From Adiantum capillus-veneris (lineage: Eukaryota > Streptophyta > Polypodiopsida > Polypodiales > Pteridaceae): 64,000 bases of DNA. Of the stretch, positions 35,455 to 47,900 are shown piece by piece. The stretch covers positions 103,115,587 through 103,179,586 of the forward strand of contig CM043964.1 of assembly GCA_014529385.2 (NCBI GenBank), given 5' to 3'. A program made the position numbers and the translations under genes. The notes under the pieces were generated by a model. That model saw only the letters and a list, made by a program, of their open reading frames with translations, did not search any database and was not told where the DNA came from. Every line of letters begins with the position of its first letter. Positions within the stretch are counted from its first letter, which is position 1.

Positions 35455-38400
35455 TTACATGAGACAGCGGCCTTTGGACAGATCCTTTGGTAGAAGGCGA
35501 CTCAAATAGGTCTTCAAGCGATACCCGTTTACCTTCCTGGAGTGCTCTTTACCATTCAAGTCCATAAGCTGATAGTAACTAGAATTGAAAGCCTTCTTGA
35601 CTATGTATGGCCCTTGCCATCTAGTTTCAAACTTGGCATCAAAAGGATTATCGAGTCGATTGTCATACCTTAGCACAAGATCTCCTTCATTGATGCCTTT
35701 GTCCTTCAGTTTCTTGTCAAGCTTCTCCTTTGTCTATGTGGCTTTCCTCTTATAGCACTCGTATGCTGCTTCTCTTTTCCACTCAAGCTCAGCTAAGGTA
35801 AGAAGTCGATCCATCCATGCTTCTTGATCATCTTGTGCTGATTTGCCATGAAGTCGCATTGTTGGAATGTTTAGTTCAATTGGCTGTAAAGCCCCTTGAC
35901 CATAGACCAAGTGAAATGGTGTGAACTCCGTGGCTTCCCTATATGTGGTTCGATACGCCCACAAGGCACCATCCAAGAAGTCATCCCACAACTTTGTCTT
36001 GTTTTTCACCATCTTTCTAATGATGCCTGCAATGACACCATTAGCTTTTTCTACCAAACCATTTGATTGGGGATAGTAGGGTGTACTGTGACGATGTAGA
36101 ATGTGAAGTACTTCACAGACTTCTGTGAGCAAGCCCTTCCTAAACCCTGGACCATTATCAGAAACAATCTCCAAAGGTGTGCCAAATCTGCAACAAATGT
36201 GATTGTACACAAACTTGCTAACTGTCCTCTCATTTACTCTTGCCACACTTTGAGCTTCCACCCACCTAGTCATATAGTCTACAGCCACTAGAATGTAGAG
36301 TTTACCATTTTTTGTCCTAGGCAGAGGACCCATGGCATCAATGCCCCACTTTTCAAAGGGTCCATTTGCAATCACTATTTGCCTCGGGCCATGCACCAAC
36401 CTTCTATTTCCATTTATCTGACAATTGTGACAGCTTTTACACCAATGTTGAACATCCACATGCAAGCTTGGCCAAACATACCCCGCAAGCAAAATCTTCT
36501 TCACAGTTAATTCTTGGGCAAAATGACCACCACATGCTTCTTCGTGCAAACCTTTTAGAATGGCTGGAATTTCCTCAATAGTTGGTACTCTTCTGCACAC
36601 TTGATCCTTCCCTCTTTGATAGAGGGAGCCTTCTAGGAAGAGATACATGCTTGCCTTCTTCATGAGTCTCCTCTTCTGAGCTTTTGTGAAGTCTGGTGGA
36701 AACTCACCCTCCAAAATGTAGCCAATGATGGGAGCCAATGACTCCAATCCCTGGTACCTCGGTTTCTTCACAGCAGCCGCCACCATGATGACCTGCACTT
36801 CTTTATTTACACATGCAATGGCTTGTTGTGCAAGTAAATCAGCATCTTCATTTTGTTTCCTAGGAATATGATATAATTGCACCTCCTCAAATTGATTAAA
36901 TAGCCTACGAATGGCATGAGCTTTTGTCCTTAAGCTTTCATTCTTGCATGCCCAAATGCCTAAAATCTGTTTAACAATGAGAAGTGCATCTCCTTTTACC
37001 ATGAGACGTTGTATCCCTTGGCCAATGCACATCTTTAAACCATGAAGTAGAGTGTCATATTCTGCTTCATTGTTGCTAGCTGAACTTGGTAGATTGAACT
37101 TCTCTTTCATGACCACCTCTCCACTTGGGTTGAGCAACACTAGCCCTCCCCCTGCTTTTCCTGTGGCTCGACGAAAAGCTCCATCAAAGAACAAAGTAAA
37201 ATCATTAGGAATACTTTTTAGTGGTGGCAATGGTAGGGTCTTTACTTCAGGCACCTTAATCTCCTTTTCGTGCACCCTATAAGTGAGAATCCCTGCCAAT
37301 TGTGCACGCACACTATCTTCTACCTTGAAAGAGTATTGAAACTCTTGCAACTCCATAATCCACTTTGAGATCCTAGTACTAAGATTCATTTGAGATGACA
37401 CCCAAGGGAACAAATTTTCTGCAGTGAGAATTACAAAAGGTTTTGGTAGCAGGTAGGATCTAAAATTTCTCACCGCAAACATGAGAGAAAGCATCATGAG
37501 TTCTGCTTCTGTGTAGTCTCTCTCCAAAGCATTCATGACCCTACTAGCAAAGTAGATGGGTCGCATCCTTGTACTGTGGGGATCTTGTTGTAGCAACACA
37601 GCACCAATTGTTTCTTTCCCAGCACTAGAGCTAACAAAGAATGTGTACTCCCAACAAGGAGGCATGAGTGTTGGTAGCTCTGACAAAATGACTTTAATGT
37701 TACAAAAGTACTCTTCAAGCTCATCAGACCATGCAAATTCTACTTGTTGTGTCAACTTTTGCAAAGGGTGAAGTAACTCCGAGGCTAAGTGAATGAAGCG
37801 TGACATATACTTTACCTTTTGAATGAATGAGATGACCTCCTTAAGACTCTTGGGTAATGGTAGCTCAATAAGAGCCTTTGCCTTCGAAGGATCCACTTCA
37901 ATGCCTTTGTAAGAAACTTTATGACCAAGCAAGATTACTTCATCCTCACCTATATGGCACTTGTCGGGGTTGAGTTGACCTCCCATGTCGTAGAGCTTCT
38001 TTAAACCTTCTTCTACCCTTTGTAGATGCAATGATTTTGAGCTATAAATACAGAAATCATCAATGAACACCCTAATTGACTTTCCAAAGAATGCTTGAAA
38101 CACCATATTCATGAAACGTTGGAATGTTGCAGGAGCATTTGTCAGACCAAATGGCATGACACTAAAAGCATAACAACCCCAAGGAGTGATAAAGGTTGTT
38201 TTCAATTGATCCTCCAGTGCAATCCCTATTTGAAAGTAACCTGAGTAACCATCGCACACAGTGTACTTCTCATGACCAGCTACCTCATTTAGTATCTCAT
38301 CCTGGAATGGGAGGGGAAAGTGATCTCTCTTTGTTGCCTCATTGAGGGGACGGTAATCCACACACACCCTCCACTTGCCGTTCTTCTTAGGAGTGACAAC

Positions 38401-39209
38401 AACAGGAGAGACCCACTCTGAATTCTCCACTGGATAAATGAACCCTGCTGCTAGAAGCTTTCTTACCTCCTTGAGTAAAGCCTGCTCCTTGATGACTCCT
38501 AGCCTTCGTAGCTTCTGAGCCTTAGGTGTGGCCTCTGGCTTCAACTCAATTTTGTGTTGAACAGCATCTACTCCACGCACATCGGTGTAGTCTTTAGCAA
38601 AAAGCCTAGGAAACTTCCTTAGCACACATTTGAACTCCTCTCTTTCATCCTTTGTAAGTGTTGTTGATAGCATACCTTCCAGCATCCCTTCATCTTGAAC
38701 ACCTTCGTTCTCTTGAGGACCTACCTCCTCCAAGCCTTGACAAGAGGTCTCTTGGTTTCTTGGCTTAAACCTTACCCCCATGACTTCGATGGAAGACTCC
38801 TCTTCAGTAATGCTGCCGCTACTTTCTTCTTCGAAGTGCTATCGGTCCAACCTTCTTCCGTCTCACTTTGAGATGATTCTTCATGGAGCTCCTCTTGGCG
38901 TTGCTCCTTCATGTCAAAGACAACCTTCTTATGATTGTCATTCCTGCAAATTAATTTCCCACTCTCCCAATCCTGCAAAGCTCGCATTTTCATTAGCCAT
39001 GGTCTTCCTAGGATAAATGGATAACCACTTCCCTTGGTCGACATAACATAAAAATCCACCGCTTTCTTAATGCCAAAGGCCTCTACAAAGACATTTTTAC
39101 AAATGCCTACACACCTAGCCTTGCTATTGTTTGCCATCTTGACTTTGATTTCAGGTGTCTCTGGATGTGCATGCCTAGTCTTTGCATGAGTCCCTCTGTC
39201 ATGATGCAA
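35455..39209 (-). pseudogene. Pol: protease, RT, dual RNase H and integrase, Tat-type element
   Basis: Protease remainder 39209-38772, then a 1015-codon frame 38781-35734. RT: KWRVCVDYRPLN, GYFQIGIALEDQLKT, and VFIDDFCIYSS as the YxDD box. First RNase H: GAVLLQQDPHSTRMRPIYFA. Second, archaeal-type RNase H: FDGAFRRATGKAGGGLV, NNEAEYDTLL and VKGDALLIVKQ. Integrase: zinc finger GGHFAQELTVKK..CKSCHNCQ, then D (WGIDAMGPLP), D (VSDNGPGF), E (PQSNGLVEKANG). TAG at 35734-35736 interrupts the frame, which continues to TAA at 35455 with GINEGDLVLRYDNRLD, an integrase tail without chromodomain. Frame changes near 38780 and 39150. All catalytic residues are kept, so damage is recent. Confidence 0.85.
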
Positions 39210-40600
39210 ATTTGTGCACCCCCATCCACTAGACCTTTCCTAACCAATCTTCCTTTGATGTAACAGTCTAGCACCGGTGTAATGTCCTCATTCATTTCAG
39301 CTTGTGCAATTTTTACAACAGGCACACTCTCTTTTACCTTTCTCCTAGTGCTAACTGCCCTTGTTAAATCCCTCCTAACTTGTGGACATAATGCAAGAAA
39401 TTGAGGCCATGAAATATCAGGACCCTTACCTCTCATGTCTTCCAACAAGTTGTACGGAGCCATACCATGTCCAAGAGGGAAGTCTTGGAGGTTGATACGA
39501 CGTCGAGTCCTCTTGGTTTCCTTGGTTTCCTTTGCCTTCTTGCCTTGTCCATGGTCACTCTGTGATGTGACTCCTTCTTTCTCTTTACCTTTTCCTCGGC
39601 CACGCTTAATTCCATTGGCTTCCATGTCAACCTCATTTGAATTTGTCACCTCTACCACATGCACATTTGGATCTGGCAAAGGTGGAACTCCTTCTACCCC
39701 TTGTGGAGGTGGTCTTGGTCCATTTGGCCTTTGTAGAAGCCTTGGTTGTTGACCAGTTCCTTCACCTGCATTCATCACTGGGTAATTCGAGTTAGGTCTC
39801 CCTGGCTCCCCTCGGGGCCAAGGACAATTATACATCCCATGTCTAGACTCTCCGCAATTCCAACATTGCAAGACTCTCCTAGGTCGTGGATCTCGCTCTT
39901 CAGACTTCTTTGCTTGTCCCTTTGGACCTACAGCTTGTGCAAGGTGAATTGACAGGCTGCTTAAAGATTCATTTAACTTCTCAATTAGTTTCGCCGTTAC
40001 CTCAGGAAGCTCCCTCGATGTTGATGCTTGTGACTTACCTTTGGGTCTCAGACCTTCTATTGGAACCTCTCCCCTTAAGCACTTGAGTTTCCTATACTTC
40101 TCAGCAGGCCTAGTTTCAGCTGCATCAAAAGTAGCAGGTGCACCCGCCTCAACTTTTACCTTAAGGTCAGGAAAGAGTCCAGCTATGAACCTCTCCTTCT
40201 TTAAAAATTCTGCACCATCGCCAGGGTTAGAAACATTTCGTATCCATAGAGCCCAAAGACGTAGAAACTCTTGCTTGTACAAGTAGTAGTCATCTAAGTC
40301 TTTTTGCTTATGAGAAACAATGTCTTGCCATAGTTTTTGAGTGTTTTGGGGATCAAAGAAGTATCTCTTAAAACGATTCAAAACTTCTGTGTAATTCCCC
40401 TTAACTTCCTCAGGCAAAGAGTCAAACCAAGTACTAGCATCTTTCCTAAGGACCACCTCAAACATTTCTACACGTTCTTGATCGGTTACTATCCTCTTGA
40501 TACGGCAAGACATCTTGAAATTTGCTAAAAATAATTCTGCATCCTCTCCAGGTTCTCCAAAGAAAAGAGGATATCCAGACATTTGGCGTTGGCTCTCCAT
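39107..40600 (-). CDS. Gag and start of protease, Tat-type element
   Basis: ATG at 40600 opens a 497-residue frame. Capsid-like region FGEPGEDAELFLANFKMSC, WFDSLPEEVKGNYTEVLNRF and LDDYYLYKQEFLRLW; zinc knuckle CWNCGESRHGMYNC (C-x2-C-x4-H-x4-C); a basic linker; then protease start GLVDGGAQICIM with Asp-Gly-Gly in place of the usual D-S/T-G. A frame change near 39150 moves the protease into the next frame (38772-39209, TPEIKVKMANNSK, YPFILGRPWLMKM). Whether this is programmed frameshifting or damage is not decidable here. Confidence 0.85.
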   Translation of the reverse strand: MESQRQMSGYPLFFGEPGEDAELFLANFKMSCRIKRIVTDQERVEMFEVVLRKDASTWFDSLPEEVKGNYTEVLNRFKRYFFDPQNTQKLWQDIVSHKQKDLDDYYLYKQEFLRLWALWIRNVSNPGDGAEFLKKERFIAGLFPDLKVKVEAGAPATFDAAETRPAEKYRKLKCLRGEVPIEGLRPKGKSQASTSRELPEVTAKLIEKLNESLSSLSIHLAQAVGPKGQAKKSEERDPRPRRVLQCWNCGESRHGMYNCPWPRGEPGRPNSNYPVMNAGEGTGQQPRLLQRPNGPRPPPQGVEGVPPLPDPNVHVVEVTNSNEVDMEANGIKRGRGKGKEKEGVTSQSDHGQGKKAKETKETKRTRRRINLQDFPLGHGMAPYNLLEDMRGKGPDISWPQFLALCPQVRRDLTRAVSTRRKVKESVPVVKIAQAEMNEDITPVLDCYIKGRLVRKGLVDGGAQICIMTEGLMQRLGMHIQRHLKSKSRWQTIARLGV

Positions 40601-40649
40601 TATTATGAAAGATTACAACACAAGTTACAATAAGGGATACAATAGAGAT

Positions 40650-41108
40650 TTAGAACCACTCGCCTGCAAATGAAGAAGTGAGAAAATACCACTCTAGGTT
40701 TTCTTCTTCAGCTATCCAAGCTTCAATAAGGTCTCGATTTGTTTGATCAAAACAAAAGGGTAGACTATTGATGAGCTCTAAGAAGGGTTGAAATTCTTCA
40801 AAGCTAAGGCGATAAACAGAAATCTCTAGAACTTCATTTTCTGGATCCAAAAGAGCAACCACGTCCCAAGTGATAAATTGCACTTGCTCTACAATTCCCA
40901 ATGCACAAGCGGTTTGTATAAAAACTAGATCTTCATGCTCGTCGAAGGCCGTGAGAAAGTAGCAATTGACTAGGAGCTCCTTTCCTTCGAGTTCCACACA
41001 GTCGGAGTGAGGCAACCTTCTCACAATTTCATAAAGAACATCCTCATCAAGTCCAATCAAGTTTGCAAGATTTAAAGACTCCACTTGTGCTACAAAACTC
41101 CTGGACAA
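40650..41108 (-). CDS. Leader ORF B2 of the Tat-type element, paralogue of B1 (152 aa)
   Basis: Shares with B1 the pattern GLDEDVLYEIVRRLPHSDCV, ACALGIVEQVQFITWDV, LSFEEFQPFLELINSLPFCF and a C-terminal DLIEAWIAEE segment. Ends about 50 bp before the gag ATG. Undamaged frame, which argues it was functional until recently. Confidence 0.5.
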   Translation of the reverse strand: MSRSFVAQVESLNLANLIGLDEDVLYEIVRRLPHSDCVELEGKELLVNCYFLTAFDEHEDLVFIQTACALGIVEQVQFITWDVVALLDPENEVLEISVYRLSFEEFQPFLELINSLPFCFDQTNRDLIEAWIAEEENLEWYFLTSSFAGEWF

Positions 41109-41154
41109 AAACTCCTTAGGATTATGGTTAAATCATTCAAAAGCATAAAGAGAT

Positions 41155-41650
41155 TTACAATGTCTCTATGAACAAAGTGTCATAGAAAGTAGAGAAGGAT
41201 GAGAATTTATACAAATTTGCAATCTTCTCTATGCTCTCTTTATTAAGACAAGCTCTGAATAGCTCCCTATCTCCTTTGTTGAAAGCGAAAGGAAGACTAT
41301 TAATAAGACGCAAATGAGGGAAAAATTCACCAAATGTGAGTCTATGAAGCATGAACTCTGGCCGCAAGTTTCCTGAAGAGTCTTCCTCAATGGTGAAATG
41401 CACTCGCCAAACGCCAAATTTCACTCTATTTACCAATCTTAGGGCACACACTAGTTGGATGAATGCGCGGTCTTCCTTAGTGCCCAACAACAAGAGGAAA
41501 ATGGAATCCACGCGTAGGACCTTCCGTCTTAACTTCACCACCCTCTTGTTATGAGGGAGACGCCTTACTACTTGCTGCTGCAACTCAATTGGTAATAGAG
41601 CTAGATCTCTAAGGATTGAACTTTCACTGCACACACATTCCCAGTTAGAA
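41155..41650 (-). CDS. Leader ORF B1 of the Tat-type element, F-box-like N-terminus
   Basis: Contains LALLPIELQQQVVRRLPHNK near its start, resembling an F-box first helix (L-x2-P-x-E-L-x5-V-x-R-L-P), then LRLVNRVKFGVWRVHFTIEE and LTFGEFFPHLRLINSLPFAF. It is a paralogue of B2. The open frame extends to 41730, but the first stretch (FVFFFVQVVTRNKK) looks non-coding; ACACACATTC near 41635 precedes the conserved part. F-box identity is tentative. Confidence 0.45.
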
Positions 41651-41736
41651 CAAATGATCGTTTTTTTGTTTCTTGTAACAACTTGGACAAAGAAAAAAAC
41701 AAACATACACACTATTCTGCCGGGCTGCACTTCATT

Positions 41737-41955
41737 TTAAAATAAAATGAACACATGTACATCAAAAGAAGTGTGGTAGTTGATGAGAGGTAGAATGATA
41801 GGGTTTGGTGATGCAAGAATTTCACCTGCTCTTTGGGCACCAAACATGAACACCATTCGTTGTTGAAAATGGATCTTTCTACTAATTGCAACGTTTATTC
41901 TAATGTGTGGAGTGAAATGAAAGGGAAAAACCTCTATTCCTGGGCCATTATCCAT
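41737..41955 (-). CDS. Leader ORF A2 of the Tat-type element (72 aa)
   Basis: Paralogue of A1: FGAQRAGEILASPNPIILPL and YHTSFDVHVFILF match the corresponding A1 segments. Starts ATG at 41955. Could be an exon of a larger leader protein rather than a free peptide. Confidence 0.45.
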   Translation of the reverse strand: MDNGPGIEVFPFHFTPHIRINVAISRKIHFQQRMVFMFGAQRAGEILASPNPIILPLINYHTSFDVHVFILF

Positions 41956-41976
41956 GGCCTATGCATGTCCTAATGC

Positions 41977-42189
41977 TTAAAACAAAACAAAAATATAGAC
42001 GTCCAAACTAAGGTCGTACCTAATGAGAGGCAAAATAAAAGGATTTACTGAAGCGTTTATCTCGGCCAACCTAAGAGGACCTAAAATTCTACGAATGACA
42101 CGTTGAAATTCCAACTTAGTACTAACAATTATGTGTACCTTTTGCCTTGCAATGGGAATGAAGGGATCATACAAATCTTCGTGATTCAT
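41977..42189 (-). CDS. Leader ORF A1 of the Tat-type element (70 aa)
   Basis: Lies between primer-binding site and gag. Sequence motif IILGPLRLAEINASVNPFIL-like (actual RRILGPLRLAEINASVNPF) and C-terminal YDLSLDVYIFVLF align with A2 just downstream, so the two are tandem paralogues. Function unknown; additional ORFs before gag are known in Ogre-type elements. Confidence 0.45.
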   Translation of the reverse strand: MNHEDLYDPFIPIARQKVHIIVSTKLEFQRVIRRILGPLRLAEINASVNPFILPLIRYDLSLDVYIFVLF

Positions 42190-42263
42190 GCAAACTACTT
42201 GACTATGCTAAAGGTTGATTTTACACAAAAATACACAAGCCGTCCTCAGTGGGGGCACCAATT

Positions 42264-42525
42264 TGGGGCGGTCCGGGGCGGGCAACAAGAAGAGCAACCT
42301 CTAGACACCCTTCAAGGCTCCCGTGCTGCTCAATGGGGCTGGGGCACAACACAACACAAACCCAAACAACAAACCCACAGCCAAATCCCAACTACACAAG
42401 GGGCACCACCTAGTTTAAGAGCGAACTAGGACGCAAAAGAGGAGAATCGTTAGAGCAACCCACAAACAAGCAAGGGATTTACACTAACCCTAACACCAAT
42501 GGAACACTCTCACACACTAAAACAC

Positions 42526-42561
<36 letters not shown>

Positions 42562-44942
42562 TAGTGCTCGGGCTGCTTTGAAACGTACCGGCAATGATCA
42601 AGCAAACACAACTATATATTTAAGAAAGAGAGAGAAAGGGGGAGGGGATGCTTGTTGCATTAATACCTTCTTACAAATCTGTCATGACAAATCAAAGTGA
42701 GATTAGTATTTGTTCAACATAGCTTGCGTAAATTTCACCACAACACATCACAAGAAAAGCCACCCCAATCACTGTCTTAAGGCTCTTAAGGCCAGGGGAG
42801 TCCTCTCCACCCTGTCGCCTTCTTACAGTATGTGGGATTTATGGCTAGATTGATGACAACACCATGAGACAAGCTATCAAGAACTTAACAAAAAACACCA
42901 AGACACTTACGCATCATTGTTGTCCATTACTTCACGTTGGAAAGGAGACAAAGTATCCGAGCTTAGTCCAAATCCACCCTCCTTGATTCAGCAAATGTTG
43001 GGCTTACACTAGTAGGAGAAATGATAGATTTCCTACTCTCAATTGAATGATCACTCTCTCTCTTAAAATGGCATAGAGTTCCCTTGCTAATCCCCTATTA
43101 CAACACATGCACATGCATAAGACAATGAGCTTCCACTCAAGAGCTCCTTCTAGAGAGGTTGAGCTTGGCTTCTCAAGCTATAGCATAGTGTTGTTGCTTA
43201 TGGCTCCCCCTTTTGTGCTAGCTACACCCTCCTTTTATAGCAATTTTGAAGGTTAGGGTTACTCCTCTAACCATGGTTGGGTTAGATTTTCAGCAATTTA
43301 TCTAATTTCTTTTGCTTGGAATTATCAAGAAGTTGGTGAGGAAAGAGAGAGGAGAGAAATGGAGGTGATAGGACTTTTCATAGTGGGTTAGTGTTAGTAG
43401 AGTTAGTATTAATTTACAAATGGAATTGGATATTTACAATGGGAGTATCCATGTAGGATACAAATAAGGAAGGAAAAAACTCTTAAGAGGTAAGAAAAGG
43501 TGGCTTTCTTACAAGGTTGATGCTCCAAGTGTCTTGAGTAGGGCCGATTTTGACGCCTGTTGACGGTCCACTAGCTTTGACGGTACATTTTTTCTCCACT
43601 CTTGACCTTCCTTGAGAGACAAGATAATTGAAGCTGAGTAATCAACCACCATGATGCTGTCTTTTAAGAGAAGAGGCTGAATTTTGTGGTTCTTTTGATA
43701 GATATGGGTAAATTGGAGGAGGAAAAATGAGACTAGGTGGTCAATTTTGGAATGGAATTGTGTGTGGGAGGTATGAGTTCACCATGGTTTCTCTTATTCT
43801 TCAAGGTTGAGGAGAAGGTGAGTAGTGTGCAGAGAGGAGTGGTGAGAGAGATGGGGATGATGAGTGGAGAAGTGTGTGTGAAAGAGGAAAATGATAAAGT
43901 GGAAGAGAGAGTGTGGCTGCATAGCATGGGAAAACTGGGGTCCACTAAAAAAATCATAGCTCACAGCTCGTAGCTCAAAAAGATATGAGAAAATTTGAGG
44001 CAAAAGTTCAGCTCACGAGCTACAACTTTTGTTTGTATCACCTTTTCAAATTCGGAGAGCAAGTGAACTTTAAAAATTCAGCAAAACCGACCGTTTTTTT
44101 CCACTGCAAGGTCCTTGTGGGGTCCTTCTTTGGATGATTCTTTTGAATACCTCCAAGAGTGAGCCCTCCATAGTGCATGTATGCATGCCACCTACCCTTG
44201 ACCTTATTTGGTAGGTCTATAATTGAAGATATTGTTGAGATTAGGATATAAGTGAATAGTACAACTAAGAAAATCAAATATTGAGGGGTCTAAAAAATAT
44301 GTGCATGTCAAATATAAATAATATAAGTGGAAAAAATATGAAGGGGTCAAAAGAAATCTCTCTCATTATGAGGCTACCATAAAAAGATAAATATTTTTGG
44401 TGTTCTAATTTTTTAGAAAAAAACAAAATAGATGTAGGAAGGGAAAAATCAAAATAGTGAAAAAATATACACATAAATAAAACTAGTTTTTTTGGATTTT
44501 TGTTGGGGTGGAGTTACACCAAATATAAGAGAAGCTTACATGAAAATATTTCTATATGGAATAAAGAGTATGAAAAATGGTAAGAAAAAATTGTGGTAAT
44601 GGTGAGGCAATGTACAGAGCATAAATAACACACACCTAGGTAGAAATATTTAAATAAATACCAAAATAATTATAAAAAAAATCTTTTATTTAGGCCCTAT
44701 ATATAAAGAAATATTTACATACGCATGGGCCATAATATTTTTTATTTTATTTTTATTTTTTTGGCTAAACTAGCTCAATGACTAGCTAATTGAGGGTTTT
44801 TTAAGAAGATATGGGAAAAGTCCCGTGACTCACGCACGCCTATGTACAGTGAAATGGTAGGGATAGCCACAGTGTTTGGGTGATTTTGGTAGGGTGAGGT
44901 AACTCACTGTGGTAATTACAAAGAGCCGAAAAACGGCTATCA
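42264..44942 (-). repeat. 5' LTR of the Tat-type element (2679 bp)
   Basis: Nearly identical to 32603-35305 over its full length, with the same TG...CA ends in element orientation. In the element, sequence directly after it (42261 leftwards) reads TTGGTGCCCCCACTGAGGAC, a candidate tRNA primer-binding site starting TGG two bases from the LTR. Confidence 0.92.
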
Positions 44943-47900
44943 ATAGCTTGGACAAGTGGTGGACCTTGAAAGTAATCCCCGCATCTACGAATTATCGTGG
45001 GTTTAAGGTATTTTGATGGAGCCTAGCATCTTGGAGACATGGTGCAGCTTGCTTCTCTTCATGTTTCAATGGAGCCTATCTTGGACAAATGGTGGAGCAT
45101 CCTTCTCTCCATGTTTCAATGGAGCCTACCTTGGACAAGTGGTGGACCTTTGCTTCTCTCTATGATTCAAGTGGTGGACCTTGGAACCAAACCCCCATGT
45201 AAAACCTATCATGGTCACTCCAAGTGGTGAGAAAGAATAACCTTTAAGATATAGCCTTATAGGTTGGACAAGTGGTGGACCTCAACACCCAAATATTCTT
45301 AATATCATGACATAGAGTGAAAAAGTGGTGAGTCTTGAGACAAAACCACTCATGCTACTAGCGATAATAGCCTGGACAAGTGGTGGACCTTGAACGTAAA
45401 CCCCCCATGTTTCATTAGACTTAGCTTCGAACAATGGTGGAGCATCATTCTCTCCATGTTTTAATGGAGCCTAGCCTGGATAAGTGGTGGACTTTTGTTT
45501 CTCTCTATGTTTCAATAGAGTTAGCTTGGCCAAGTGGTGGACCTTGGAACCAAACCCCCATGTAAAACCTATCATGGTCACTCCAAGTGGTGAGAAATAA
45601 TAACCTTAATGATATATCCTTATAGGTTGGACAAGTGGTGGACCTTAACACCCAGATATTCTTAATATAATGGCATAGAGTGGAAAAGTGGTGAATCTTG
45701 AGACCAAACCACTCAGGCTACTACCAATAATAGCTTGGACAAGTGTTGGACCTTGAATGTAAACCCCTCATCTACGACATATCGTGGGTTTAATGTTTTT
45801 TTATGGAGCCTAGCATCTTGGAGACATGGTGCAGCTTGCTTCTCGTCATGTTTCAATGGAGCCTATCTTGGACAAATGGTGGAGCATCCTTCTCTCCATA
45901 TTTCAATGGAGCCTAGCTTGGACAAGTGGTGGACCTTTGCTTCTCTCTCTGTTTCAATAGAGTTAGCTTGGACAAGTGGTGGAGCATGGAACCAAACCCC
46001 CATGTAAAACCTATCATGGTCACTCCAAGTGGTAAGAAAGAATAACCTTTAAGATATAGGCTGATAGGTTGGACAAGTGGTGGACCTTAACACCCACATA
46101 TTCTTAATATAATGACATAGAGTGGAAAAGTTGCGAATCTTGAGACAAAACCACTCATGCTACTAGCGATAAAAGCTTGGACAAGTGCTGGCTGTTGAAT
46201 GTAAACCCCCCATGTACAAAATATCGTGGGTTTAAGGTATTTCGATGAAGCCTAGCATCTTGGAGACATGGTGCAGCTTGCTTCTCTTCATGTTTCAATG
46301 GAGTCTATCTTGGACAAATAGTGGAGCATCATTCTCTCCATGTTTCAATGGACCCTAGCTTGGACAAGTGGTGGACCTTTGATGATCTCTATGATTCAAT
46401 AGAGTTAGCTTGGACAAGTGGTGGACCTTGGAACCAAACCCCCATGTAAAACATATCATGGTTACTCCAAGTGGTGAGAAAGAATAACCTTTAAGATATA
46501 GCCTTATAGGTTGGACAAGGGGTGGACCTTAACACCCAAATATTGTTAATATAATGACATAGAGTGAAAAAGTGGTGAATCTTGAGACAAAACCACTCAT
46601 GCTACTAGTGATAATAGCTTGGACAACTAGTGGACCTTGAACGTAAACCCCCCATGTTTCAATAGACTTAGCTTTGAACAAATGGTGGAGCATCGTTCTC
46701 TCCATGTTTGAATGGAGCCTAGCTTGGACAAGTGGTGGACCTTTGTTTCTCTCTATGTTTCAATAAAGTTAGCTTGTATAAGTGGTGGACCTTGGAACCA
46801 AACCCCCATGTAAAACCTATCATGGTCACTCCAAGTGGGAAGAAAGAATAACCTTTAAGATGTAGCCTTATAGGTTGGACAAGTGGTGGACCTTAACACC
46901 CACATATTCTTAATAAAAGTGGTGAATCTTGAGACCAAACCACTCTGGCTACTAGCAATAATAGCTTAGACAAGTGGTGGACCTTGAATGTAAACCCCTC
47001 ATCTACGAAATATTGTGGGTTTAATGTATTTAGATGGAGCCTAGCATCTTGGAGACATGGTTGCAGCTTGCTTCTCGTCATGTTTCAATGGATCCTATCT
47101 TTGAAAAATGGTGGAGCATCCTTCTCTCCATGTTTCAATGGACCCTAGCTTGGACAAGTGGTGGACCTTTGTTTCTCTCTATGTTTCAATAGAGTTAGCT
47201 TGGACAAGTGGTGGACCTTTGTTTCTCTCTATGTTTCAATAGAGTTAGCTTGGACAAGTGGTGGACCTTGGAACCAAACCCCCATGTGAAACCTATCATG
47301 GTCACTCCAAGTGGTAAGAAAGAATAACCTTTAAGATGTAGCCTTATAGGTTGGACAAGTGGTGGACCTTAACACCCACATATTCTTAATAAAAGTGGTG
47401 AATCTTGAGACCAAACAACTCAGGCTACTAGCAATAATAGCTTGGACAAGTGTTGGACCTTGAATGTAAACCCCTCATCTACGAAATATCGTGGGTTTAA
47501 TGTATTTCGATGGAGCCTAGCATCTTGGAGACGTGGTGCAGCTTGCTTCTCGTCATGTTCCAATGGAGCCTATCTTGCACAAATGGTGGAGCATCCTTCT
47601 CTCCATGCTTCAATGGAGCCTAGCTTGGACAAGTGGTGGACCTTTGTTTCTCTCTATGTTTCAATACAGTTAGCTTGGACAAGTGGTGGACCTTGGAACC
47701 AAACCCTCATGTAAAACCTATCATGGTCACTCCAAGTGGTAAGAAAGAATAACCTTTAAGATGTAGCCTTATAGATTGGATAGGTGGTGGACCTTAACAC
47801 CCACATATTCTTAATATAAGGACATAGAGTGGAAAAGTGGTGATTCTTGAGACTAAACCACTCAGGCTACTACCAATAATAGCTTGGACAAGTGTTGGAC

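Larger units (their letters stand above)
32603..44942 (-). mobile_element. Young Tat-type Ty3/gypsy LTR retrotransposon, 12.3 kb
   Basis: LTRs at 32603-35305 and 42264-44942 bound internal coding on the minus strand. The host satellite reads GCGATAATAG before it and ATAGCTTGG after it, giving a target duplication ATAG (4 bp, or AATAG if the last LTR base is shared). By eye the LTRs differ at about thirty sites, about 1%, so insertion is recent. Gene order on the minus strand: four small leader ORFs, gag, protease, RT, RNase H, second RNase H, integrase. The second RNase H and the long leader region place it in the Tat/Ogre-like group. Confidence 0.9.
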
